A DNA stretch of 64,000 nt. Origin: Vitrella brassicaformis. Its lineage: Eukaryota > Sar > Vitrellaceae. The notes below the pieces were generated by a model that was given only the letters and a program-made list of their open reading frames with translations, was not told the origin of the DNA and searched no databases. Made by a program: the position numbers and the translations under genes. The stretch spans positions 171,619-235,618 of the forward strand of contig CDMY01000938.1 of NCBI GenBank assembly GCA_001179505.1, given 5' to 3'. The first letter of the stretch is position 1; each line of letters starts with the position of its first letter. Below are positions 35,004 through 45,308 of the stretch, piece after piece.

Positions 35004-38000
35004 ATGAGTGAGGAGGCTGCCGCTGATGCACCCATTGATGTGCGGCCGGACGAACAGGCCGCTGACGAAGAACCGCAGGAAGCCGGCGAGCCCCAACCCG
35101 AGGAAGCGGAAATGGAGGATGCAGCCGCCGCAGAGGAAGAAGCTGGCCAGCCGGAGCCCGACACAGATGAAGTACACACCACCGCTGAAGTCCAGGAGGT
35201 TGTGCACGAGATCCCTCCGACAGACGAGGCCGCAGAGCAGCCGTCGGCCGTTGTAGAGGAGGAAACACCTGAGGGGAAGGACGAGATGGTTGAGCAGACA
35301 GAAGGGGAGGCCCCCGCGGAAGAAGAGCAGGTCGAGGGCGCTGTTGCAGCTGAGGGAAATGCCGAAGAGGCTGTCGATCAAGAACAAACACAGGGGGAGC
35401 AAGTCGATGAGGCCACCCATGCAGAACAAGAGCAGGATCAACAAGTTGAAGCGCCTGCTGCTGAGGCTGACAAGACTGATGAGGCCCCTGCCGCTGAGGC
35501 TGGCAAAACTGATGAGGCCCCTGATGCTGAGGCTGTTGGTGAGACGCCTGCTGCCGAGCAAACAGCGGAAGGTGAGGAGAAGGAGGCCCCGCCGGTCGAG
35601 CTGCAGGAGGGTCAGGGGCACGGTGATTCGATACCGGTGGAGGGAGAAAAGGCAGCCGAACCCCTGACAGCTGATGAGAAGGCTGCCCCAGCTGCAGAGG
35701 AGAAGCCTGCTGACGAAGCCCAGCCGCCAATCGATGCCGCACAACTAGAGGAGCCCACGACTGAGGAGCGTCAATCGGTTGTCGTCGAAGATTCTGCGGC
35801 GGCCGTCGGTGAGGCCACGGTCGTGCCGCCGTCCACTGAAGAAGCCCCGACTACCAGAATGCCGGCAGAGGAACCGTTGAAGGAACAAGAACCGGAACTG
35901 CGTGGAGAGGAGAAAGAGGGACCGGCGCCGGCAGCAGCTGAGGAGGAGGTGACCCCAGAGCCAGCGCCGCCGTCTGAGGCGCCAAAGCAGGAGGAGGTGC
36001 CAGTCGAGAAGAAGGAGGACGCATCAGTGCTCGCCGCCTCGTCGGGCAAGAAGGGGCGCGCCAAGCTGATGGTGGACCTTCAGAGTGAGAGGGAGAGAGA
36101 GGGGTCCAAGGCGGCGGAGGAGTCGGCTTACGATGAGGCGCTGCGGCAGAATCGCATGGAGGCGCTCAATATTCCCACGGTGGTCGAGGCATGCCTGGCT
36201 GAAGGCACGCTCTTCGAAGACCCCAACTTCACCGATAGCGACTCCTCCCTATATATCGTAAGACAAAACTGTGAGAGACGGCACATCCACCAGACCTTTA
36301 CACCTCTCCTTTGCGCAGGACCCCTCTGACATCCCCGCCTATGCGACGGTGGGCGGCGGTGGCGTTACGTCATGGAAGCGACCAGAGCAGATCACACGCG
36401 GCGCAGTCCTCTTCTCAGAGGACAGACCGGCCTCCGACGTCAAGGCCGGTGATCTCCCAGACAGGGCCTTCCTGGGCGCAGCATCGGTGGTGGCGACCAT
36501 GCCGGGGCTAGCCACTAACCTGTTCGGGCATACCGACAACTGGAGGTGAGGGAAGAGCGCCCTCACTGCACGAGATTGTGGATCAATCCGTTTTCGGTCT
36601 TTTCAGGGATGTGGGTTTGATGTCATGTCGATTTTTCCACGAGGGCGACTGGCGTGAGGTGGTCATCGACACCAAGCTGCCCTTCTGTGACGAGCTGGAG
36701 GCCAGACGGCCGGCATTCGGCCACTGCGAGCGCAAGGAGGAGATGTGGCTGCCGCTTCTTGAAAAGGCCTACGCCAAGCTGTACGGCTCATACGAAGCCA
36801 TCACCAAACGGTCCGCATGTCAGCCGAAAAGGGAGACAGACACGCGTGGTGTGTGTATTCTGTTGCTGCTGCCCCTGCAGTCAGCTCGGTGACATCTTTG
36901 TGGACCTCACCGGCGGCTCGACAGAGATCTTTGACCTGCGCAACGAATCGATCAGGGAGTTGGTCGACAATGGAGAGCTCTGGCGCGCCCTCCTCACGTG
37001 AGCGCACCAACACCAAACCTCCCTCCCTCCGTCCCCCAATCCTTCGTCCCGTATCAATGTGTCTCAGCTGGTTTGAGAGCGGCTGCGTCCTCTCGGGTGT
37101 CGCCGATGGGGAGTTTGACGATCTTGATGACGCCGACAGGACGGACGGCATCTTGCCGGGGCACCCTTATGGTGTGCTGGATGTGATTGAGATGGAGGGG
37201 TTCCAGCTGCTGCGGATCCGCAACCCCTGGGGCGACGTGGAGTGGCGGGGGGCATTCAGCGACCACGATCAGATGTGGGCCAAACACCCGGACCTCAAGG
37301 AGAAGCTCAACTACCAATTTGGACCTGGTGAGGTACAGACACGAGACAGACAGACACCCAGAAAGAGAGACATGGCCGGATTCCCTCCCTGAGTGTGTGT
37401 GTGTTTTGCAGATGGTACCTGGTGGATGCGTCTGTCCGACTGGGCGGACTCTTTCTCTCGTCTGTATGTGTGCCGCCTGTTTCCCAAGAAGTATCACCAG
37501 ACCGTCCAGACAAGCACGTGGCACCAGCTGACAGCCGCGGGGCCGCCCCGCATCGGCCAGACGGCTGTGGAGGGCTTGGACCTGGGTCAGACGATGGCGA
37601 GCAGTCTCCACGGCTTGACCTTGGGAGCTACGATGGGCGGGGCTGCATCGCCACACAGCCACGCACCTACCGAGTGAGTGGATGACTTATGTGTCCGTTG
37701 ACTGATTGTTGACTGATTGGTTGGCTGCAGGCGATCCCGTTCTGTGTTTCGTGAGGCTGTTGCTGCGGTGGAGGCTGGGCAGACTGAGACCATGACCGAA
37801 GGAGGTGAGACGCAGTACACTCACTCACTCCGTCTCGTGTTTCTGGATCGTCTCGTCGTGTTTGCGTGCAGGCATCAGCGCGTGAGCAAGAGAGGCATGG
37901 CTGGCCGTCTCTTGCTGTCGTGCCTCAGTGGAGATGTGTTTGTGTGTCTTGTGTCTCAGTGGAGATGCATTGGGGGCAACCGCGCGCAGCACTGCACTAG

Positions 38001-40461
38001 TAACCGCCGCGCCTGTTGCGACTGAGGCGGTCATTGGCGATCCAGACCCACGGTGACCTTTACACAATGACACGTGGTTGGCGCCTTGGCTGATGCTTGA
38101 TGTTGTGTGACTCAGGTGGTTCAACAATCCTCAGTTCCGGTTGACAGTCCAGTCCAGCCGCGCTACGACGATATTTGTGTCGCTGATGCAGTCAGAGGAA
38201 AACCCGCCCATCCCCATCAACTGCCTCGTGATGAAGGCCAAGGTCAGCCGGCGCGCCAGCAGACAGACAGCCTGTGATCGAGCAATGTCGTGTTGTGCTG
38301 TGCTGCAGACTGCATGTCGTTTGTGGGAGTGCAATCCGTCTGACATTCTGGGCACTGCCGTGCCTCTGGACGAGCCCATCAAAGAGAACAAGCGGGAGGT
38401 CAACCACGAGATCGTCCTGTCGCCAGAGAAGGGTAATTGGTTGTTGGCAAATGGGAGACACTCCCCGCGTCTGTGTATGTGTCTATTTGCAGGTCAGCAC
38501 GGGATATACCACATCGTGTGTTATCAGGACGAGGCCAAACCCGACGTCAATGTGAGACGCGTTTTCCACCTCAGGCTGTTCAGCTCAGAACCGGTCAGAC
38601 ACACACAACACACCCACCAGCCTCACGCACGAGACAACCACATCTGCCTCGTCTGTGCATGTCCAGATCTACCTGGAGCCAAAGCCGCAGCCGTGGCTCA
38701 AGACATTCAAGGCACGCACCAGACACCACACAGACAGAGACAACCGCCTTTCAAAGTGCGCTTGTCCCTCTCTCTGTCTATGCTTTGCTCATCGTCAGAG
38801 TGAGTGGGGTCAGCAGTCGGCGGGCGGGCGGCGGCTGAAGAAGCGGGGCGGGGAGGCCATCCAGTGGTGCACAAACCCACAGTTTGTCCTCAACTTCCAG
38901 CGGGCCACTACTCTCAAGATTGTCTGCGAGCGGGCACTGGGCAAGAGAAGACGAGACGTCCACAATGTAGGCCACACACTGACAGCACAACACACAGGGA
39001 GGGAGGGGTCTTGTGCATGGAGCTCAGGTGGGGTTTGTGGTGACGCGCCTGTTTGCGAGCACCGACTTGAACCGCCGGAACAAGCCTGCGGCCACGCAAG
39101 TGGTGACGTCTTCAGCCAAGCTCAACAAACTGAGTCGGTCCACGGTCACGCTGGAGGAGCGGCCGCCCGAGCTGGGCACGCTGCACAGAAAACTGCAGGT
39201 GACGCAATTCATGTGGGGGGAAGGAACGTCCGCCCGTCTGTCTGTCTGTCTGTGTGTGTGTCTGTCCGTCTGTCAGATCTTGTCGACGGACTGGTGGCAG
39301 GAGACGTCATTCTCTCAGGAGGATGTCGCGTGTATGCACCTGTCCGTCACGCCACAACAGGTACATGCGGGCGAGCCATCGGCTCACTCACTCATTGAAG
39401 GATGCGGATGCCTCTTGTGTGCGTGTCGACAGGGCCCTTTGGTGGTGGTGCCGTCGCTGGCTGAGTCTGGCGCCTTGGGGTCGTTCACTCTCAACATATT
39501 CGCCGACAGACCTCTCAAGGATGCTGTGCAGCTGGATGAGTCCAAGAATGTGGTCCTCTACGGCGGATGGTACACATCATTCTCTGGAGGCATCGCACAT
39601 CCTCTCTGTGTTGGCATTCGGTATTCAGGACGGCCGAGACGGCCGGAGGCTGCCACCTGTTCCACCCGCCCTATGAGACACAACGTGGGAAGGCACCATA
39701 TGAGAGCTCATCCGTGACGATATGCGTGTGTGTGTCTCTTTGCCTTGCGTGCAGCCAAGCTGCAGACGTGGCAGAAGAACCCGAAGTACACACTCCATGT
39801 CACCGCGGTATGTCAGCATCGCACAGTAGGGAGAAGAAGGGATGGGACATGGAAGCATGCCTTGCTGAGTGTGGACTTGCAGAGCATCACTGCCCACGTC
39901 ACACTCGCCAGGCTCGACAAGGCATGGCGAAAGACAGTGGCACAGGCAAGAAGAAGACTCACAGACAGAGACAGGGGCTCACCTCCTAGGGTGTAGTGCA
40001 TCAGAGTGTGTGTGGTTGGCTGCCAACAGGATCCCGTCGGTGCGATGATGGGCTTCTACATCCTTCGCGGCGACCACATTGAGATGACCAACGTCATTTC
40101 TGAGACACCATACTTGCCTGGAAACGAAGTCGCCATGGTCAGGCAGGAAAGACCAGTCTCTTCTGTGTGCAGCAGATGAACGCTAACGCTTCCTCTCGTT
40201 TACCCCTTTAACTTGTGTGCAGGAGCTCCAGTTGGAGCCCACAGACGATGACGAGCCCTACATCATTATGCCCACCACATATGAGGTGAGCGGTGCGTTT
40301 GAGATGGTCTGGCGTGAACCGCGGTGCATATCATGTCTCTGTGTCTCTGTATTTGTATGCGTGTGCTCGTCCAGCCCAACAAGGTAGGCGAGTTCATAGT
40401 CCGTGTGTCGGCCAACAAGCCCAAGTTTGAGCTCCACAAACTCATCGAGGACCACTCATGA
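35004..40461 (+). CDS. Calpain-like protein lacking the catalytic cysteine, with C2-like beta-sandwich repeats
   Basis: Twenty-three exons: 35004-36257, 36319-36545, 36607-36810, 36881-36997, 37068-37327, 37412-37673, 37731-37804, 37872-37881, 37960-38052, 38116-38242, 38309-38432, 38493-38593, 38667-38711, 38799-38966, 39028-39198, 39277-39360, 39433-39569, 39629-39713, 39766-39807, 39883-39945, 40030-40137, 40223-40285, 40375-40461; 3,906 nt, 1,301 residues. Residues 1-390 are acidic Ala/Glu/Pro low complexity. The calpain core (about 420-690) has GDWREVVIDTKLPF, FVDLTGGSTE, GHPYGVLDV (His about 633) and RIRNPWGDVEW (Asn about 653). Where calpains have the active Cys (GDCWFL), this protein reads PDRAFLGAA, with Arg about 467. 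The C-terminal half has three domain-III/CBSW-type units, each with an NPQF or NPKY motif. A non-catalytic calpain-fold protein is inferred. Confidence 0.85.
37872..37881 (+). other. 10-base microexon in the calpain-like gene
   Basis: Ten bases (GCATCAGCGC) lie between an acceptor (TTTGCGTGCAG) and a donor (GTGAGCAAG). Exon 7 ends in phase 1 at EGG and exon 9 starts with TGGAGATGC. Joining them directly meets a TAG after about 13 codons, and reading through the intron meets a stop. Including the ten bases gives an open frame (GISAGDALGATARS) and makes the whole gene an exact multiple of three. Confidence 0.7.
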
Positions 40462-41278
40462 GAACCATACACACACGCACACACACGCATTCATGTGAAC
40501 TGATGCTATTCTCTCTGCCAATGAAGTATGGACTCCTGTTGCTCTACTTGCTATGTGGAGACACATCCCATGCGTGTGGTATCGTGAAAATTCAACACAC
40601 GAGAGCGCATGCATACATGCAGAAGGAACGACACGACCTCAAGGCGCATGGCAGTGTGTCCGTGTCTGGTGTCTCTCTCCCCAGATCCCTGGCGACACAT
40701 GAAGCGGTTTCTTCCTCTTGGTTGAAACACTGTTGTGTTGTCCATGGTTGTCCATAGTGCGAACATTTCATTTTTCAGGCCGTCCGCCCAACAACCAACC
40801 GCCCCGATTGGGTGCAGTGCACATAGGGGCCGTCGCGAAGGAAGATTGGCGACGTTTCTGACTGCGAGTACCCGGCGGGCTGACTTCCCCTTAAGAGAAG
40901 AGACTCTTCACGATTGACCGATTGAGTGAGAGCAAGTGCCGCGCATAGCGTCCCTCGCCACACAGAGTGTCTGTCCCCCCCTTCCCCCGCTCCGCATTGT
41001 CTGTCATTCCTATGCTATCAACTATGTACACACCCACACCTCTGCCCCTCCCCACGTAGATCTTACGAAAAAGACAGGGACGATATACTTGCCGTCACCA
41101 GCAAGTGATTCCAACTGCCCCTCGCCCCTCCTCCCTCCCTCCCTCCCTCCCTCCCTCTCTTTCTTGTTTGGTGTTTGTACCGCAGAAAGCAAGCTGGCGC
41201 AGGATTAAACAACACCGAACAAAACGGACCAGAAAAAACACCCACGTCATCGTCCTGCCTGTCTGCCGTGTCGCTGAG
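40462..41278. other. Intergenic region between convergent genes
   Basis: 817 bases between the calpain-like stop and the 3' end of the inhibitor-2 gene. A CCCTCCCTCC run lies near 41,125-41,160. I see no exon with supporting splice sites on either strand. Confidence 0.5.
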
Positions 41279-42189
41279 TCAGTCGTCATCATCCTCCTCG
41301 TCCTCAAGCTTCCCCGCCTCCCTGTCCCCACACACATACAGACAGGAGAGAGACAAACATCCCCCTCACTCCATTGTGTGTGTCTTCGGTCCCTCAGCGA
41401 CCCACCTCATCTGTCGCAGCAGTTGGAACTCGTTGTAGTGTCCCTTCCGCTTGTCGGCGAAGGCCTTCTTCTTTTTCTCCTCCTCACCGGACCTCGGCCC
41501 AACAGCCGGCGACGGCTCGCAGCTCGAGTCGCCCGACTCGCCACCACGGGCAGCCCTCTCGGCCTCCTTCCGGGCCTTGTGCGCCACCAACTTGTTGATC
41601 AACTCGTCCGGGGATACCGCCTGATACGCACACGAGAGAAAGAGAGAGAGCAGGTGCATGAGTGATCGGTCAGCGGGCGAGCACCTGTGCTGTCCATCTG
41701 TGTACCGTCCGTGAGTTCTGTTGCATAACGCTGGGTAGGCTCTGCGCGTTGCGGAGAGGGATCGCAGGAGGCCCGGCACCGTCCTGCATGACGACGTCCT
41801 CCTCCATGGCCTGTGGGGTGTCGTGACCCTATCAAACCACCACAACACGACACATGCACTCATTTGAGAGCCAGCCACTCATTGAGAGAGAGAGAGAGAG
41901 ATCATTCATGCATCGTGGGCTGACCGAATCGGCTCCCTGGTGGTATGGCGTGTCCGGCTCCTCAATCTTCATGCGCGTGCCGCGCTCCTTATCGTGCTCG
42001 GCGATGGTCACCTCATCCCATGATATGCCCCTGACCGGCAGACAGACACACGAGCAGAGATAGCCGAAGGCAACTGACTGCTGCTGTGAGTGAGCTTTTC
42101 TGACATTTGGCGGCTTACTTTCTCTGTTTGGGCAGTTTGAGTTTGCCATCGAGTTTCTTCAGGGCTCTCTGAGGCTCGGCGCCGCTCAT
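41279..42189 (-). CDS. PPP1R2: Protein phosphatase inhibitor 2 (IPP-2) homologue
   Basis: Five exons: 42189-42119, 42030-41925, 41828-41706, 41620-41406, 41321-41279; 558 nt, 185 residues. Inhibitor-2 proteins bind and block PP1, and are intrinsically disordered. Diagnostic motifs in order are KGISWDEVTIAEHDKERG (the K-S-Q-K-W-like PP1-binding element), MKIEEPDTPYHQG (the conserved EP-TPYH motif), and KRKGHYNEFQLLRQMR (the HYNEF helix that occupies the PP1 active site). The C-terminus REAGKLEDEEDDDD, reached through the last small exon, matches the usual acidic tail. Length is close to that of animal IPP-2 (about 205). It is head to head with the next gene, with 186 bases between the ATGs. 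Confidence 0.9.
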
Positions 42190-42375
42190 CGCGAAGAAGA
42201 AACTAATTTGAGACCGACTGGCAGAGAGAAGCCTCAGAACGGCACAGCGCAAGGCGCAAAGCTCCTGCACCTCTGGCAAATCCCTCGACGTTGTTTGCGC
42301 GCTTGGCGTTTATAGCTCGCTTGGTCCGAGGAGAGTTGCCGGATTTTCGGCATTCGGGCGTTCTTCTCTGGCGCG
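42190..42375. promoter_or_regulatory. Putative bidirectional promoter
   Basis: 186 bases separate the ATG of the IPP-2 gene (-) from the ATG of the E2-fold-like gene (+). No TATA box is placed clearly, though a TTTATAG lies near 42,310. Confidence 0.45.
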
Positions 42376-44659
42376 ATGCAGGACGGCGACGGTCCCGGTC
42401 CGCCAGAAGCCCGTCCTGCGGTGCCGAAGCGTCCTCGCGACGAGGAGGAGAGCCGCTCGGACAAACAGAGCACCTCTGCCAGCGGTAGCGAGGGCGATGA
42501 CCTGTGTAAGGCCATGCTCACCGATGAGGGCGACTCGCTCATCGAGGACTATCTCATCCCGCGACTCAAGAAGGTCAAGCTGAGACCGTCCATAGGACAG
42601 CTTAGGTGAGATGAGCGGGAGCATCCAGACGCGACGCGCATGTTGGCTGGCATGCCGGTGGGCTGTTGTGTTGTGTGGTTGTTTCAGGTTGCAGCGCGAA
42701 GTGTCGAATTTGGATGCGTTGCAGCCGCACATCTGCTCGTGCCTGCATTCCGACAATTGCCGTGCCAAGTTCATCGTAACTCCACACACCGGTCAGTCAG
42801 TCAGTGAGGCAGGCAGCAGCAGCAGCAGCAGGAGGAGGAGCAGGATGGAGACCAGCACGTTTAAGCCATCTATATCATCTTGGTCGGTCCTCTTGCTTCC
42901 GTTTCCTTCTCACTCCCTCCCTCAGGTCCGTTGTCGGGCCAGGGGGTGGAGGTAGACTGTTGGTTCCCCACCCACTACCCCCACCAGCCACCACACATCT
43001 CCCTCAACCTCAGCGAATGCAAACACCTCGACTCAAACATACTCCAACAGGTAGGGACCTACCTGCACAGACATTCGCATGTCAGGCAGGTCGGACTCTT
43101 CACACCTGCCTGGTGTTGTTGTGCAGGTGTTGGATCACGTGACTCAGGCGTACATCCGCGACTGCGCCTCCCGCCCCCTCCCCTCCCCCCTCCCTATCGA
43201 GCCACTCATCTCCTTCTCAACTACTACCACCAGCGGAGGCGCTAGCCCCATGGAAGAGGACAACATCACCGCCAACAACGCCACTTCCAGACCACCATCC
43301 GCTGCTGCAGGACCTGCTGCGGCTGCCGCTGCTGCAGCGGCGAGTGTGTCAGCGGTACCAATCTTCCCCTGGTTGGAGAAACGGCCAGAGGCACTGCCGT
43401 CCAGCGCAATTGCACCTGGTGTGCCGGCGGCGGCGGCAGCAGCAGCAGCAGCATCAGCCTCTGCTAGTGTCGGTAGCGGTAGCGGCCCGTCGGCTTGGGG
43501 CAATGCGCCGAAGCCAGCACTGCTGTCGCTGCTGGAGGCAGGGAGTCGGCCGGGTGGCGACAGGCCAGCCCTGCCGCGGCCGCCCGATCTGTGTCTGCGT
43601 GAGACGGCGAGTAGCGTCGACGGTCCTGTGAGGGCGGGGATGGTGTCGCGGGCGCTTTCGGCTGAGCCTGGCAAGCACAAGCAGCTGCCGCTGAGGTGTC
43701 TGCGTATTGAGCTGTGGCGGCCCGTGTTTGGTGTCAAGTTTGTGCTGGACCAAGTCAAGAATGTGCTGGAGGTGAGAGCAGAGCAGAGCACACCAAGGCC
43801 TTGAAGGCCTCTGGACGCCCCGCCCGTGTATACCTGCCTGCCGTGTGTTTGCGTGGGTGTGGTATGGTATCAGGGCAAGCCAGAGGAGATCCCGATCGGC
43901 AGTCTGCGGCCGCTGACTCCTCCGGCATCGCTCGAGGTAGACATGGACATAGCCACCGATATGCTCGGCAGTGACGCCCCCCTGCCCTCTGCCCCGCCCC
44001 CGCCCCTCCCCGGCATGGAGGAGGGATTCCACGATGGAGCCACAGGCAGCACCACAGGTGGTGCGCACATGAGCTTCCCGCCCGCGGCCGCTGCTGCTGC
44101 GGCAGCTGCTTCGTCCTCGGTCGGCAAGCGTGGCAATGGATCACCCTTTTTCTCTCATGCCGCTGCCGAGAGCTCCAATGCTGCTGCTGCTGCTGCCGGT
44201 GGCGGTGGTGGGATGGGCGATAGCGTCGATGGGACCACCCGGCCGCGTCAGGTGCCGCGGCCCCCTCCCTTGCACGGCCTGGACCAGCCCTCATCCCCCG
44301 ACCTGTTCCGCGGCGATGTGTCGCCCGACAGCGTGGCCATCCCGGTGCCTACCTTTCCCACCTCATCCTCGCTGCCGAACATCGGCTCCCACCGGCCACC
44401 CTCCCCCCCTCCGCCACCCATGGGCAAGAACCGACACATGCGCTTCCCAGCATCATTCGAGCCTAGCCCCGAACCGTCGCCCGATTCGCATCGGCAGCAG
44501 CGGCCACACTTCCAGTCCTTCTTGACTGCGTCGCTGGCGCTGGCGGCTGAGGGTGCGGGTGACGATGCTGGTGGCGGGGGCGCTGACCATGGTGACATGA
44601 GTCGTTCGCTGACGGTGCCGGAGATGGATAGCGGGGACACTCTGATGGACGTCGACTGA
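42376..44659 (+). CDS. E2/UEV-fold-like protein with long low-complexity C-terminus
   Basis: Five exons: 42376-42605, 42688-42791, 42926-43050, 43127-43771, 43874-44659; 1,890 nt, 629 residues. After an acidic N-terminus, residues about 70-175 resemble the ubiquitin-conjugating (UBC/UEV/RWD) fold: RLQREVSNLDAL is helix 1, then a strand, GPLSGQGVEVDCWFPTHYPH followed by QPPHISL (the G-P..G....FP..YP..PP signature), then LDSNILQQVLDHVTQAYIRD. The HPN motif and the active-site Cys context of true E2 enzymes are not seen, so a non-catalytic variant is more likely. Two further pieces, HKQLPLRCLRIELWRPVFGV and FVLDQVKNVLE, are conserved-looking. The rest is Ala, Pro, Gly and Ser runs. No partner is evident. 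Confidence 0.6.
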
Positions 44660-45308
44660 CTGACTGACTGACTCAACAGCCGGCGGAGTCGGGCGTGTGT
44701 AGAGGGGCATAGCGGGTGTGCGTGGGGCATGGTTGTAGCTATGCCCGTGCCGTGTGTGTGGAAGCACTGTTTGTGTGTGAGCGCGTGTGGGAGTGGGGAC
44801 GCGGCCAACAGGGGCGGGAGATGAGATTGTGTGCAGACAGGACAGGTTGAAGACAGGAAAGGCCGGTGGTCTCTGTGTGACAGAGGGAGAAGAGAGGGTG
44901 GAGGGAGCTGTAGGTCAGATCTTCTATGATGCACGACGCAGGTTACCCGGCTGATGGTTGATCGATGAGGCGGCGCAATTAGCTTACTCGTGTGTGTGAG
45001 TCGCGGAGTACGTGCTCTTTTCGTGGCGTGCCTCCACTCTACGGCGCTTTCCTCCAGCTGCATCGCTGCCCTGATAACCAAACGCACGGATATCACGGAC
45101 AGTTATGCAGTGGACGGAAATCGAGGTAGACTGGAGGCGCACAACGGAAGAGCACGGCTCGCCTTGCCAGACACATGGACATGCAAAGACGGACCACTAC
45201 TCGATGCAGGTCAATGCATGCGCTTATCCACCAACAAGGGGCGTCATGGTGGGTTCAATCTCCCATCCGCGAGCTTAGAGTGTCCCTCCTTCGATTCCTC
45301 GAAACAAC
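44660..45308. other. Intergenic region upstream of selenoprotein O
   Basis: 649 bases. It begins with a TGAC tandem run right after the stop, continues with TG-rich and AG-rich sequence, and has no coding exon that I can support. The last part presumably contains the SelO promoter. Confidence 0.5.

Noticed and set aside
34534-35744. Two long minus-strand open frames (about 355 and 402 codons) opposite the calpain N-terminus
   Set aside because: They are antisense to a GC-rich repetitive acidic stretch; Leu/Pro/Gln-rich shadows are expected there. No start context, splice sites or domain.
38551-38573. A 23-base GTGAG...CTCAG 'intron' in the calpain-like gene
   Set aside because: Too short for this genome, and the sequence reads through in frame (VNVRRVFHLRLFSSEP) as a plausible beta strand.
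43144-44068. Minus-strand open frames opposite the E2-like gene
   Set aside because: Ala/Pro/Arg-rich mirror images of low-complexity codons; the plus strand has consistent exons and phases.
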